Shown piece after piece: positions 1 to 5,871 of a DNA stretch of 16,609 bases. Source of the stretch: Clostridiales bacterium. Its GTDB lineage: Bacteria > Bacillota > Clostridia > Lachnospirales > Lachnospiraceae. The notes under the pieces are model-generated. The model made no database searches, was not told the DNA's origin, and saw nothing but the letters and a program-made list of their open reading frames with translations. The DNA is taken from assembly GCA_019418195.1 (NCBI GenBank), contig DYCJ01000023.1, positions 2,252 through 18,860 on the forward strand, written 5' to 3'. Position numbers and translations under genes: made by a program. Numbering within the stretch: the stretch's first letter is position 1; the number at the start of each line of letters is the position of its first letter.

Positions 1-503
1 ATCTGTTCCTGGAGAATTTTGAGAAAATGTATCAACTGGCGGAACAGGTTCTGTTCAGACTTGAGAGTTCGGGGTGCCCGGCTCTTTTTCAGACCGAGCT
101 TGCAAGAGGGAGCCTGGCACATGGAGAATACAATTATCATAATATTCTTGTGATGGAATCAGGCATGGCGGTGACAAATTTTGAACACATGCATGCCGGG
201 ATACGAGTGCTTGATTTGTATTATTTTATTAGAAAAATAATGGAAAAGTATACATGGAAACAAAAAACAGGACAAAAAATCCTTGAGGCATATGAAAACA
301 CCCGGAAGCTCGGCTGGGAGGAAAAAGAATATGTGGGACTGCGTCTCGCCTATCCGGAAAAGTTCTGGAAAACTGCAAGCAGCTATTACCACTCGAATAA
401 AGCATGGCTGCCGCAGAAAAACGTGGAAAAATTAGAATTGGCGGTAAGGCAGACAGAGGAAAAACGTGCTTTTCTGGAAAATATTTTTTCCATCAGTATC
501 TAG
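1..503 (+). CDS. CotS-family spore coat protein, 3' part (5' end outside window)
   Basis: The reading frame is open from the first bases (LFLENFEKM...), so the gene starts upstream; the ATG at 27 is probably internal. The visible part is the C-lobe of an aminoglycoside phosphotransferase/CotS-like fold. It has a catalytic-loop equivalent HGEYNYHN (bases 120-143) followed by VTNFEH (171-188) and the DLYYFIRKI helix that follows this motif in clostridial CotS-like proteins. The usual catalytic aspartates (HGD...N and DFD) are replaced by Glu and Asn, so phosphotransfer activity is doubtful. Family members are spore coat proteins made in the mother cell. It ends with TAG at 501-503; no good terminator follows. 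I am fairly sure of the family but cannot say which CotS paralogue it is. Confidence 0.82.
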   Translation, partial: LFLENFEKMYQLAEQVLFRLESSGCPALFQTELARGSLAHGEYNYHNILVMESGMAVTNFEHMHAGIRVLDLYYFIRKIMEKYTWKQKTGQKILEAYENTRKLGWEEKEYVGLRLAYPEKFWKTASSYYHSNKAWLPQKNVEKLELAVRQTEEKRAFLENIFSISI

Positions 504-513
504 CAAAGATTTA

Positions 514-542
514 TTGCTGTTTCAGCGGAAACATGGTATATT
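514..542 (+). promoter_or_regulatory. Putative sigma-A promoter for pgcA
   Basis: TTGCTG (514-519), a 17-nt spacer and TATATT (537-542). The -10 matches 5 of 6 consensus bases; the -35 is weaker. It is the best match in the 102-bp gap before pgcA and would give a leader of about 55 nt. Confidence 0.45.
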
Positions 543-605
543 AGTACTGGATTTGTTGTGATTTTTCATGAAAAAATCAATAGAAAAATGGTAGGAGTGG
601 TAAAA

Positions 606-2288
606 ATGTATCAAAAAGACTATGAACGCTGGATGGCAGCAGATCTGGAAGACCCGGACCTGAAACCGGAATTATCTAAGATTGAAGGAAATGATGATGA
701 GATCAAGGAGCGCTTCGCGGTAGCACTGAAGTTCGGAACAGCCGGACTGCGCGGCGTCCTCGGAGCAGGTACGAACCGCATGAATATCTATGTGGTGCGC
801 CAGGCTACACAGGGACTGGCAAACTGGGTAAAGACCCAGGGCGGAACGCAGACAGTTGCGATCAGCTATGACAGCCGTATCAAGAGTGATGTATTCGCTA
901 AGACAGCGGCAGGCGTACTCGCAGCCAACGGTATCAAAGTAAGGATCTACGATGCACTGATGCCGGTGCCGGCACTTTCATTTGCGACACGGTACTATAA
1001 CTGCAATGCAGGTGTCATGGTCACAGCATCCCACAATCCTGCAAAATATAACGGATACAAAGCATATGGACCGGACGGATGCCAGATGACAGACGATGCG
1101 GCTGCGATCGTATACGAAGAGATCCAGAAGACAGATGTGCTTACAGGCGCGAAATATATGTCCTTCGCACAGGGTGTTGAGGAAGGGCTGATCCGCTTTG
1201 TAGGCGATGACTGCAAGAAAGCGCTTTACGATGCTATCGAGTCCCGTCAGGTACGTCCGGGCCTCTGCAAGACAGCCGGACTCAAACTGGTATACAGTCC
1301 GCTGAACGGCTCCGGACTGATCCCGGTGACACAGGTGTTAAAAGACATCGGTATCACTGACATCACGATCGTGCCGGATCAGGAGTATCCGAATGGTTAC
1401 TTTACAACCTGCAGTTATCCGAACCCGGAAATCTTTGCAGCGCTTGAGCAGGGACTTAATCTTGCGAAAGAGACCGGCGCTGACCTGATGCTGGCGACAG
1501 ATCCGGATGCGGACCGCGTGGGCATCGCGATGAAATGCCCGGACGGCTCCTATGAGCTGGTGAGCGGAAATGAAGTAGGAGTACTGCTTCTTGATTATAT
1601 CTGCGCAGGACGTATTGAGAAAGGTACAATGCCGGAAAAACCGGTGGCAGTGAAATCCATCGTATCCACTCCGCTTGCCGATGCAGTGGCTGAGAAATAT
1701 GGTGTAGAACTTCGCAGTGTCCTGACCGGATTTAAGTGGATCGGTGATCAGATCGCACAGCTCGAGGAAGCGGGAGAGGTTGACCGCTTTATCTTCGGAT
1801 TCGAGGAGAGCTACGGATATCTTGCAGGACCGTATGTGCGTGATAAAGATGCAGTTATCGGATCTATGCTGATATGCGAGATGGCAGCTTACTACAGGAG
1901 CATCGGAAGTTCTCTTAAGCAGAGGCTGGAAGAAATCTATGCAGAGTACGGCCGCTATCTGAATAAAGTTGACAGCTTTGAGTTCCCGGGCTTAAGCGGA
2001 ATGGACAAGATGTCCGGCATCATGCAGGGACTGAGAGATAATCCGCTGACAGAGATCGCGGGATATAAAGTCACATCCGTGACAGATTATCAGAAACCTG
2101 AAGAGACAGGGCTTCCGGCAGCGAATGTATTGATCTATAAATTGGAGAATAATGAGACTGTCATTGTCCGCCCGTCAGGTACAGAACCGAAGATCAAAAT
2201 CTACTATACAACACTTGGAAAAGACTTAGCTGAAGCAGAGCAGGAAAAGGAAAAACTGGCGGATGCTCTGAAACCGGTCATGGCATAG
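606..2288 (+). CDS. pgcA: Phosphoglucomutase / phosphomannomutase (PgcA-type phospho-sugar mutase)
   Basis: A cytoplasmic alpha-D-phosphohexomutase of 560 aa, close to B. subtilis PgcA in size. It interconverts glucose 1-phosphate and glucose 6-phosphate, linking glycolysis to glycogen and UDP-glucose synthesis. All four family motifs are present: active-site TASHNP (140-145, phospho-Ser142), metal loop DPDADR (299-304), sugar-binding GFEES (398-402) and phosphate-binding RPSGTEPK (522-529). I chose ATG 606 because AGGAG (593-597) lies 8 nt upstream; a GTG at 558 in the same frame would add 16 residues but has no Shine-Dalgarno. It is flanked by its own promoter and the hup promoter, so it is probably monocistronic. 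Substrate preference (glucose or mannose) cannot be settled from sequence alone; the TASHNPAKYNGYK context favours the PgcA branch. Confidence 0.93.
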   Translation: MYQKDYERWMAADLEDPDLKPELSKIEGNDDEIKERFAVALKFGTAGLRGVLGAGTNRMNIYVVRQATQGLANWVKTQGGTQTVAISYDSRIKSDVFAKTAAGVLAANGIKVRIYDALMPVPALSFATRYYNCNAGVMVTASHNPAKYNGYKAYGPDGCQMTDDAAAIVYEEIQKTDVLTGAKYMSFAQGVEEGLIRFVGDDCKKALYDAIESRQVRPGLCKTAGLKLVYSPLNGSGLIPVTQVLKDIGITDITIVPDQEYPNGYFTTCSYPNPEIFAALEQGLNLAKETGADLMLATDPDADRVGIAMKCPDGSYELVSGNEVGVLLLDYICAGRIEKGTMPEKPVAVKSIVSTPLADAVAEKYGVELRSVLTGFKWIGDQIAQLEEAGEVDRFIFGFEESYGYLAGPYVRDKDAVIGSMLICEMAAYYRSIGSSLKQRLEEIYAEYGRYLNKVDSFEFPGLSGMDKMSGIMQGLRDNPLTEIAGYKVTSVTDYQKPEETGLPAANVLIYKLENNETVIVRPSGTEPKIKIYYTTLGKDLAEAEQEKEKLADALKPVMA

Positions 2289-2317
2289 AATAATACCGTA
2301 AAAAACGGTGAAAATTC

Positions 2318-2346
2318 TTGACAAAGCATGGTGAAACCGTTATAAC
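2318..2346 (+). promoter_or_regulatory. Strong sigma-A promoter for hup
   Basis: TTGACA (2318-2323, 6/6 consensus), a 17-nt spacer and TATAAC (2341-2346, 5/6). The predicted +1 is around 2352-2354, about 92 nt upstream of the HU start codon. This is the best promoter in the window and fits an abundant nucleoid protein. Confidence 0.85.
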
Positions 2347-2353
2347 AATACAT

Positions 2354-2393
2354 AAAGGCGGAAAATGCGGCTGTTTGGGGCATTTTCCCCTTT
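2354..2393 (+). promoter_or_regulatory. Stem-loop at the 5' end of the hup leader
   Basis: AAAGG + GGAAAATGC (2354-2358, 2360-2368) pairs with GCATTTTCC + CCTTT (2380-2393). This makes a 14-bp stem with one bulged C (2359) and an 11-nt loop. It begins at the predicted +1 of the hup promoter. AAAATC follows the stem rather than a U-tract, so a 5' stabilising or regulatory stem is more likely than a terminator, although it could weakly end pgcA transcripts. Confidence 0.6.
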
Positions 2394-2408
2394 AAAATCA
2401 GAATAGAA

Positions 2409-2426
2409 ATTGTATGTACGTACAAT
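2409..2426 (+). promoter_or_regulatory. 18-bp operator-like palindrome before the hup RBS
   Basis: ATTGTATGTACGTACAAT is an inverted repeat with 8 of 9 pairs matched (the mismatch is T2415/G2420). It ends 4 nt before the AGGAGG (2431-2436) of hup. Position and symmetry suggest a protein-binding site or a short RNA stem; no regulator is identifiable. Confidence 0.4.
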
Positions 2427-2445
2427 AAAGAGGAGGAATTAATCC

Positions 2446-2718
2446 ATGAACAAAACAGAATTGATCGCAGCTATTGCAGAGAAAGCAGAAATTTCCAAGA
2501 AAGATTCTGAGAAAGCTCTTAAAGCTTTTGTTGACGTAGTTACAGAGCAGCTTAAAAATGATGACAAAGTTCAGCTTGTTGGATTCGGAACATTTGAAGT
2601 GAGCAAGAGAGCTGCAAGAGAGGGAAGAAACCCGCAGACAGGTAAGACAATGAAGATCGCAGCTTGCAAGGCTCCGAAGTTCAAAGCAGGAAAAGCTTTA
2701 AAGGATGCTATCAACTAA
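2446..2718 (+). CDS. hup: HU family nucleoid DNA-binding protein
   Basis: 90 aa, the standard HU length. HU dimers bend and compact DNA without strong sequence specificity. The N-terminal dimerisation helices ([17 protein letters not shown]..., 1-45) are followed by the core GFGTFEV (about 46-52), the DNA-binding arm with the invariant RNPQTGK (about 61-67), and the C-terminal [14 protein letters not shown]. The start is fixed by AGGAGG at 2431-2436, 9 nt upstream. It sits between a strong promoter and a terminator, so the main transcript is probably monocistronic. The arm proline is present, supporting a functional HU. Confidence 0.97.
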   Translation: MNKTELIAAIAEKAEISKKDSEKALKAFVDVVTEQLKNDDKVQLVGFGTFEVSKRAAREGRNPQTGKTMKIAACKAPKFKAGKALKDAIN

Positions 2719-2752
2719 TCTCAGATTAATTATAGAGAGATAGAAAAAACAG

Positions 2753-2790
2753 GCACTTACGATGAAAAGCATTGTAAGTGCTTTTGCTTT
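2753..2790 (+). terminator. Rho-independent terminator after hup, or attenuator before rqcP
   Basis: GCACTTACGATG (2753-2764) pairs with CATTGTAAGTGC (2770-2781): 12 bp including one G-U, with a 5-nt loop. TTTTGCTTT (2782-2790) follows. It ends only 14 nt before the rqcP start codon. Confidence 0.85.
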
Positions 2791-2804
2791 AGAAAGGGAG
2801 AAAA

Positions 2805-3044
2805 ATGCGGTTAGACAAATTTTTGAAGGTATCCAGGCTGATCAAGCGTCGGACTGTGGCAAATGAGGCGTGTGATGCGGGACGTGTCACAATTAACGAA
2901 AAACCGGCGAAAGCATCGGCACAGGTAAAGCCCGGAGATGTGATCGAGATCCAGTTCGGCACGAGAAATGTAAAGGTTGAGGTACTGAAATTACAGGATA
3001 CCACAAAGAAAGAAGAAGCAGCAGATCTGTTCAAATATTTGTAG
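2805..3044 (+). CDS. rqcP: S4-domain ribosome quality-control factor RqcP (YabO)
   Basis: 79 aa, almost entirely one S4 RNA-binding domain (MRLDKFLKVSRLIKRRTVANEACDAGRV, then GDVIEIQFG). RqcP binds stalled 50S subunits near the P-site tRNA and works with RqcH in alanine tailing of stuck nascent chains. Length and position next to yabP, yabQ and divIC match B. subtilis yabO. The SD AAGGGAG (2794-2800) lies 4 nt before ATG 2805 and just after the T-run of the hup terminator, so expression needs readthrough or a promoter hidden near the hup end. The Hsp15-like heat-shock relatives share the S4 domain, but synteny makes RqcP the better call. Confidence 0.92.
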   Translation: MRLDKFLKVSRLIKRRTVANEACDAGRVTINEKPAKASAQVKPGDVIEIQFGTRNVKVEVLKLQDTTKKEEAADLFKYL

Positions 3045-3046
3045 CA

Positions 3047-3183
3047 ACAGTTCAGCCATCTGTCCGTCAGAACATGAGCAAAGCAGCGGCGAAAGCCGCA
3101 GTAAGCACGTCAGTGCGGCTTTGCGAATGGCGCGTGCTGAGCGTCTGCAATAAGCATGTCAGTGCGGGTGCGTGCTGAACTGT
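3047..3183. repeat. Structured, internally duplicated intergenic element
   Basis: The 205-bp rqcP-yabP gap holds an element bounded by the perfect 10-bp inverted repeat ACAGTTCAGC (3047-3056) / GCTGAACTGT (3174-3183). Inside, GCAAAGC (3078-3084) / GCTTTGC (3118-3124) encloses two hairpins: GCGGC-GAAA-GCCGC (3086-3099, a GNRA tetraloop) and GCAC-GTCA-GTGC (3105-3116). A 17-bp direct repeat (3102-3118 and 3151-3167, one mismatch) and a 9-bp repeat GCGTGCTGA (3132-3140 and 3170-3178) show an internal duplication. There is no convincing ORF. It could be a small dispersed palindromic repeat, a MITE-like remnant or a structured RNA. Confidence 0.65.
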
Positions 3184-3194
3184 CGCCATCTATA

Positions 3195-3224
3195 GTAATA
3201 ATTCTGGATATTCCCTCATATATT
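3195..3224 (+). promoter_or_regulatory. Putative sigma-E promoter for yabPQ
   Basis: A -35-like GTAATAAT (3195-3202), a 14-nt spacer and CATATATT (3217-3224). The -10 matches most of the mother-cell sigma-E consensus CATACANT. yabP and yabQ belong to the sigma-E regulon in B. subtilis, which supports the call; the -35 is only a loose match. Confidence 0.42.
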
Positions 3225-3250
3225 TAAAAACAGAGTGGGAGGGAGCACGG

Positions 3251-3535
3251 ATGGAAGAACAGCGCATTGCAAAATCGCACAAACTTGTGGTAAATAACAG
3301 AAAAACAAGCATGGTGACAGGCGTCCTCGATGTCCTTTCCTTTGATCTGAACGAGATACTGCTTGAGACAGAACAGGGAATGCTCATGGTCAAGGGAACG
3401 GATCTCCATGTGAACCGGCTCAGCGTGGAGAAGGGCGAGGTGGACCTGTCGGGAAATATAGACAGCATTGCCTATTCCAGTGCCAGCCCGGCCGGGAAAC
3501 AGGCAGAAAACTTTCTGTCGAAACTGTTTAAGTAG
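3251..3535 (+). CDS. yabP: Sporulation protein YabP
   Basis: 94 aa, a single YabP/YqfC-family domain (MEEQRIAKSHKLVVNNRKTSMVTGVLDVLSFD... through the LHVNRLSVEKGEVDLSGNIDSIAY core at about 57-79). The family is confined to endospore formers; it is made in the mother cell, and the B. subtilis protein is linked with YabQ and spore cortex formation, with no known enzymatic activity. A GGAGG-containing SD (3238-3243) precedes the ATG by 7 nt. yabQ follows after an 8-nt gap. The paralogue YqfC has the same domain, but position after rqcP and before yabQ identifies YabP. Confidence 0.93.
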   Translation: MEEQRIAKSHKLVVNNRKTSMVTGVLDVLSFDLNEILLETEQGMLMVKGTDLHVNRLSVEKGEVDLSGNIDSIAYSSASPAGKQAENFLSKLFK

Positions 3536-3543
3536 GGCTGCGT

Positions 3544-3852
3544 ATGATACTGGGGATTGGTGCAGAGAGCGGGATTTTTCTTTATGCGGGACTGGCCGGC
3601 ATGACTGTACTGTGTGCATACTATATCCTGATATGCTTCAGAAAACTGATACGGCACGGTAATCTTGCGGCAGGGATAGAGGACGTGATATTCTGGGCTG
3701 CGGTGAGTATATATATTTTCCGGAAAATGTATGAGACAACATACGGGAGTATCCGGTGGTTTTTTGTGCTCGGTGTATTGTGCGGAGCAGGCATTGGATA
3801 TCTTTTATTCCGTCTGCTGAACTGTTTGGTTAAAATTAAAGAAAAGTCTTGA
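3544..3852 (+). CDS. yabQ: Spore cortex biosynthesis membrane protein YabQ
   Basis: 102 aa with three predicted transmembrane helices (about 10-32, 47-60 and 72-92) and short basic connectors. In B. subtilis YabQ localises to the forespore outer membrane and is needed for cortex formation; that protein is about twice as long because of a C-terminal extension absent here. Assignment rests on the hydrophobic profile, the conserved VIFW...YIFRKMYETTYG...WFF pattern and the position between yabP and divIC. It starts 8 nt after the yabP stop with a weak SD (TAGGG), so translation may be coupled to yabP. The stop codon lies inside the -35 of the divIC promoter. Confidence 0.88.
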   Translation: MILGIGAESGIFLYAGLAGMTVLCAYYILICFRKLIRHGNLAAGIEDVIFWAAVSIYIFRKMYETTYGSIRWFFVLGVLCGAGIGYLLFRLLNCLVKIKEKS

Positions 3853-3877
3853 AAAGTACAGGAAAACCAGATAAAAT
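3849..3877 (+). promoter_or_regulatory. Sigma-A promoter for divIC
   Basis: TTGAAA (3849-3854), a 17-nt spacer and TAAAAT (3872-3877). Each hexamer is one base or so off consensus. It overlaps the yabQ stop codon and gives divIC vegetative expression apart from the sporulation pair upstream. Confidence 0.68.
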
Positions 3878-3925
3878 ATTTTAACAATGGGGTATAAAAA
3901 ATATTAATAAGCAGGGTGAGTATAC

Positions 3926-4267
3926 ATGAGTAAGACAAGACGACAGCAGGGAACAGGCCGTCAGCAGAACAGAAAGAAGAATTCCAGACTTCGCCATTAT
4001 AAGCGAAGTATACTGATGATCTGTATGGTGCTCGTATTTCTTTCGGGAGCGCTTGCGATCGGTTCCATGAGCCTCAACGCAAAGAATGCTGAGTACAAAG
4101 CTCAGGAGGAGGAGCTGCAGGCTCAGATAAAGGAAGAGGAACAGCGCTCGAAAGAGATTGATGAATTTGAAGATTACGTCAAGACGGACGACTATATAAA
4201 GGATACCGCAGAGGACAAGCTGGGGCTGGTCGATCCGAACGAGATCATATTTAAGCCGTCAAAATAG
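3926..4267 (+). CDS. divIC: Septum formation initiator, DivIC/FtsB family
   Basis: 113 aa bitopic cell-division protein. A basic cytoplasmic tail (1-27, rich in Arg, Lys and Gln) leads to one transmembrane helix (about 28-48), a coiled coil (about 51-83: LNAKNAEYKAQEEELQAQIKEEEQRSKEI), and the conserved extracytoplasmic end DDYIKDTAEDKLGLVDPNEIIF. DivIC forms a complex with FtsL and DivIB that activates septal peptidoglycan synthesis by FtsW and PBP2b. The SD GGGTGAG (3914-3920) precedes the ATG by 5 nt. It has its own promoter and a strong terminator, so it is likely a single-gene unit. The TAEDKLGLV...E signature separates it from unrelated coiled-coil membrane proteins. Confidence 0.93.
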   Translation: MSKTRRQQGTGRQQNRKKNSRLRHYKRSILMICMVLVFLSGALAIGSMSLNAKNAEYKAQEEELQAQIKEEEQRSKEIDEFEDYVKTDDYIKDTAEDKLGLVDPNEIIFKPSK

Positions 4268-4310
4268 ATTGCGGGCACAACTAAATGAGAGAAAAGAATT
4301 GTACTAATGA

Positions 4311-4340
4311 AAACTCCGGGAGAATCCTCCCGGAGTTTTT
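4311..4340 (+). terminator. Rho-independent terminator after divIC
   Basis: AAACTCCGGGAG (4311-4322), loop AATC, CTCCCGGAGTTT (4327-4338): a 12-bp perfect stem running into a five-T tract (4336-4340). This is one of the strongest terminators in the window. Confidence 0.93.
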
Positions 4341-4400
4341 GCGCGATAAGCCCGGAGACCAGCGAACGGCGGTGCCGTGAGCTGATCGTGGTATCGCGCA
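4340..4400. repeat. 61-bp nested palindrome upstream of spoIIE
   Basis: Outer arms TGCGCGATA (4340-4348) / TATCGCGCA (4392-4400) are perfect. Middle arms GACCAGC (4357-4363) / GCTGATC (4381-4387) have one mismatch. The inner hairpin is ACGGC-GGT-GCCGT (4366-4378). It starts at the last T of the divIC terminator and ends 29 nt before the spoIIE start. It fills most of the terminator-to-spoIIE gap; no clear promoter or Spo0A box was recognised there. Function unknown. Confidence 0.55.
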
Positions 4401-4429
4401 GGTCTATATAGTCGGAAAGGAGATAAAAC

Positions 4430-5827
4430 ATGAGTGAAGGACAGACACTTCACGGCAGTCCCTATGTGGAACAGATAGAAAAATATGCACATTCTTTGAA
4501 ACAGCTTTCTCGGACATTTCTGGGGCTTGAGGAAAAGAAAAAGGCCTTTTCCAATGAAGAGATAGAGGGAATGTTCTCGCGGGTCCGTGAAAAGGTATGC
4601 GGAAAGTGTGAAAAATGCGGCTGGTGCTGGGGAGAAAATTTTGTGCACACATATCAGATGGGATATGAGATCCTTTCGGCAGTGGATCAGTATGGCAATG
4701 AACTTAATACAGAGGTGAAGCGGAAGCTGATGCAGCGCTGCATTATGGCGCCGCGGTTTCTTCGGGAGATGCTGGCAGGATTTCATGACGCGAGACAGAA
4801 CATTATGTGGGTCAATCGGATCGCGCGGAGCAGGGAGAGCTGCGCCATCCAGATGGACACCTTTGCTGATATGATCGAGAATACAGCGCGGGAGCTTGAA
4901 AACAGCATCGTTACAGATGAAAGGCTTGAAAAGAGGATCATGGCGGCGCTCAAGAAGAAAGGGCTCCGTGTATTATATATTTATTTTTTTATGAACGGAG
5001 AAGGAAAATATGAGATCCATGTCACGGCCAGGAGCATGAAAAAGCAGAAGGTCACAGTCAGGGAAGTCGTGAGCGCGGTCACAGAGTGTGTGGGGCGCAA
5101 GTTCGTCCTGCCAGGAGACAGTGCGCAGATGATCGGCAATGACTACATGACGGTGGTGTGTGTGGAGGGACCGTCGTTTTATGTCATGCATGGCACGGCT
5201 AGGATAGGAAAGGACTGCGCCCGGGTATCTGGGGATAATTTTGCTCTCATGGAGATGCCCGGCGGGAGATACGCTGTAGTATTGTCAGACGGTATGGGAT
5301 CAGGAGAAGCAGCGTGCAGGGAGAGTACCCTTGTCGTTGAACTTCTGGAGGAACTGCTCAGCGCAGGATTTCCCGAAAAGACAGCAATCCAGATGATCAA
5401 TACGACTCTGGTCATAGGACGGGAAGAAATTCATTATTCCACGGTAGATATGTCGGTATTCGATCTGTATACCGGTGAGTGTGACATTATAAAGGCGGGG
5501 GCTTCCTCCACATTTATCAAGAAGAAAGACAGTGTAGAGCATTTGAGTTCTACAAGTCTGCCCATTGGTGTGATGAATCATATCGAGATTGACTCGGTAA
5601 AGCGTCAGCTTGAGGACGGCGATTTTGTGATCATGGTCACAGACGGCGTGCTTGATGCCCTGCCGGTGGGAGAGCAGGATATCCTGCTTGAGACGATCAT
5701 ACAGGGCACCGAGATCACAAATCCGAAAGAAATGGCTCATCATGTACTGGAGCAGGTGCTTGCATGGACAGGGAAAGAGCCGGCGGATGATATGACCGTG
5801 ATGGCAGTAGGAATATGGAAAGACTGA
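4430..5827 (+). CDS. spoIIE: SpoIIE-type PP2C serine phosphatase without the membrane domain
   Basis: 465 aa, about half the 827 aa of B. subtilis SpoIIE. SpoIIE dephosphorylates SpoIIAA to free sigma-F in the forespore. The C-terminal PP2C/SpoIIE domain (about 250-465) keeps its metal-binding acids: SDGMGSG (286-292, Asp287), VTDGVLDA (Asp405) and DDMT (453-456). The first 250 residues resemble the cytoplasmic regulatory region, beginning with a C-x2-C-x2-C-x2-C cluster (Cys57, 60, 63, 66). The usual ten-helix N-terminal domain is absent, and the upstream sequence is a terminator and palindrome, not a lost reading frame. The SD AAAGGAG (4416-4422) supports ATG 4430. Position between divIC and tilS is that of spoIIE in Bacilli, so orthology is likely despite the truncation; another RsbU-like phosphatase is the alternative. 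Confidence 0.82.
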   Translation: MSEGQTLHGSPYVEQIEKYAHSLKQLSRTFLGLEEKKKAFSNEEIEGMFSRVREKVCGKCEKCGWCWGENFVHTYQMGYEILSAVDQYGNELNTEVKRKLMQRCIMAPRFLREMLAGFHDARQNIMWVNRIARSRESCAIQMDTFADMIENTARELENSIVTDERLEKRIMAALKKKGLRVLYIYFFMNGEGKYEIHVTARSMKKQKVTVREVVSAVTECVGRKFVLPGDSAQMIGNDYMTVVCVEGPSFYVMHGTARIGKDCARVSGDNFALMEMPGGRYAVVLSDGMGSGEAACRESTLVVELLEELLSAGFPEKTAIQMINTTLVIGREEIHYSTVDMSVFDLYTGECDIIKAGASSTFIKKKDSVEHLSSTSLPIGVMNHIEIDSVKRQLEDGDFVIMVTDGVLDALPVGEQDILLETIIQGTEITNPKEMAHHVLEQVLAWTGKEPADDMTVMAVGIWKD

Positions 5828-5836
5828 ACTGTTATC

Positions 5837-5865
5837 TTTACAATTAGAAATGAATTGGTTATAGT
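5837..5865 (+). promoter_or_regulatory. Sigma-A promoter whose +1 falls on the tilS start codon
   Basis: TTTACA (5837-5842, 5/6), a 17-nt spacer and TATAGT (5860-5865, 5/6). The predicted +1 is at 5871-5873, the same place as the tilS ATGATG at 5872-5877. Confidence 0.65.
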
Positions 5866-5871
5866 TTACAT

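Noticed and set aside
475..492. A TGGAAAA-TATT-TTTTCCA hairpin at the end of the CotS-like gene as a terminator
   Set aside because: The stem is almost all A-T, lies inside the coding sequence and is not followed by a T-run.
558..605. Upstream GTG start for pgcA
   Set aside because: No SD precedes the GTG at 558, while AGGAG is ideally placed for ATG 606, and the extra residues do not look like the family's N-terminus.
2295..2309. ACCGT-A5-ACGGT inverted repeat after pgcA as a terminator
   Set aside because: Only a 5-bp stem with no T-run; more likely chance next to the hup promoter.
4304..4786. A 160-codon - strand frame across the divIC-spoIIE gap
   Set aside because: It crosses the divIC terminator and the palindrome and lies largely opposite spoIIE, with no RBS or family match.
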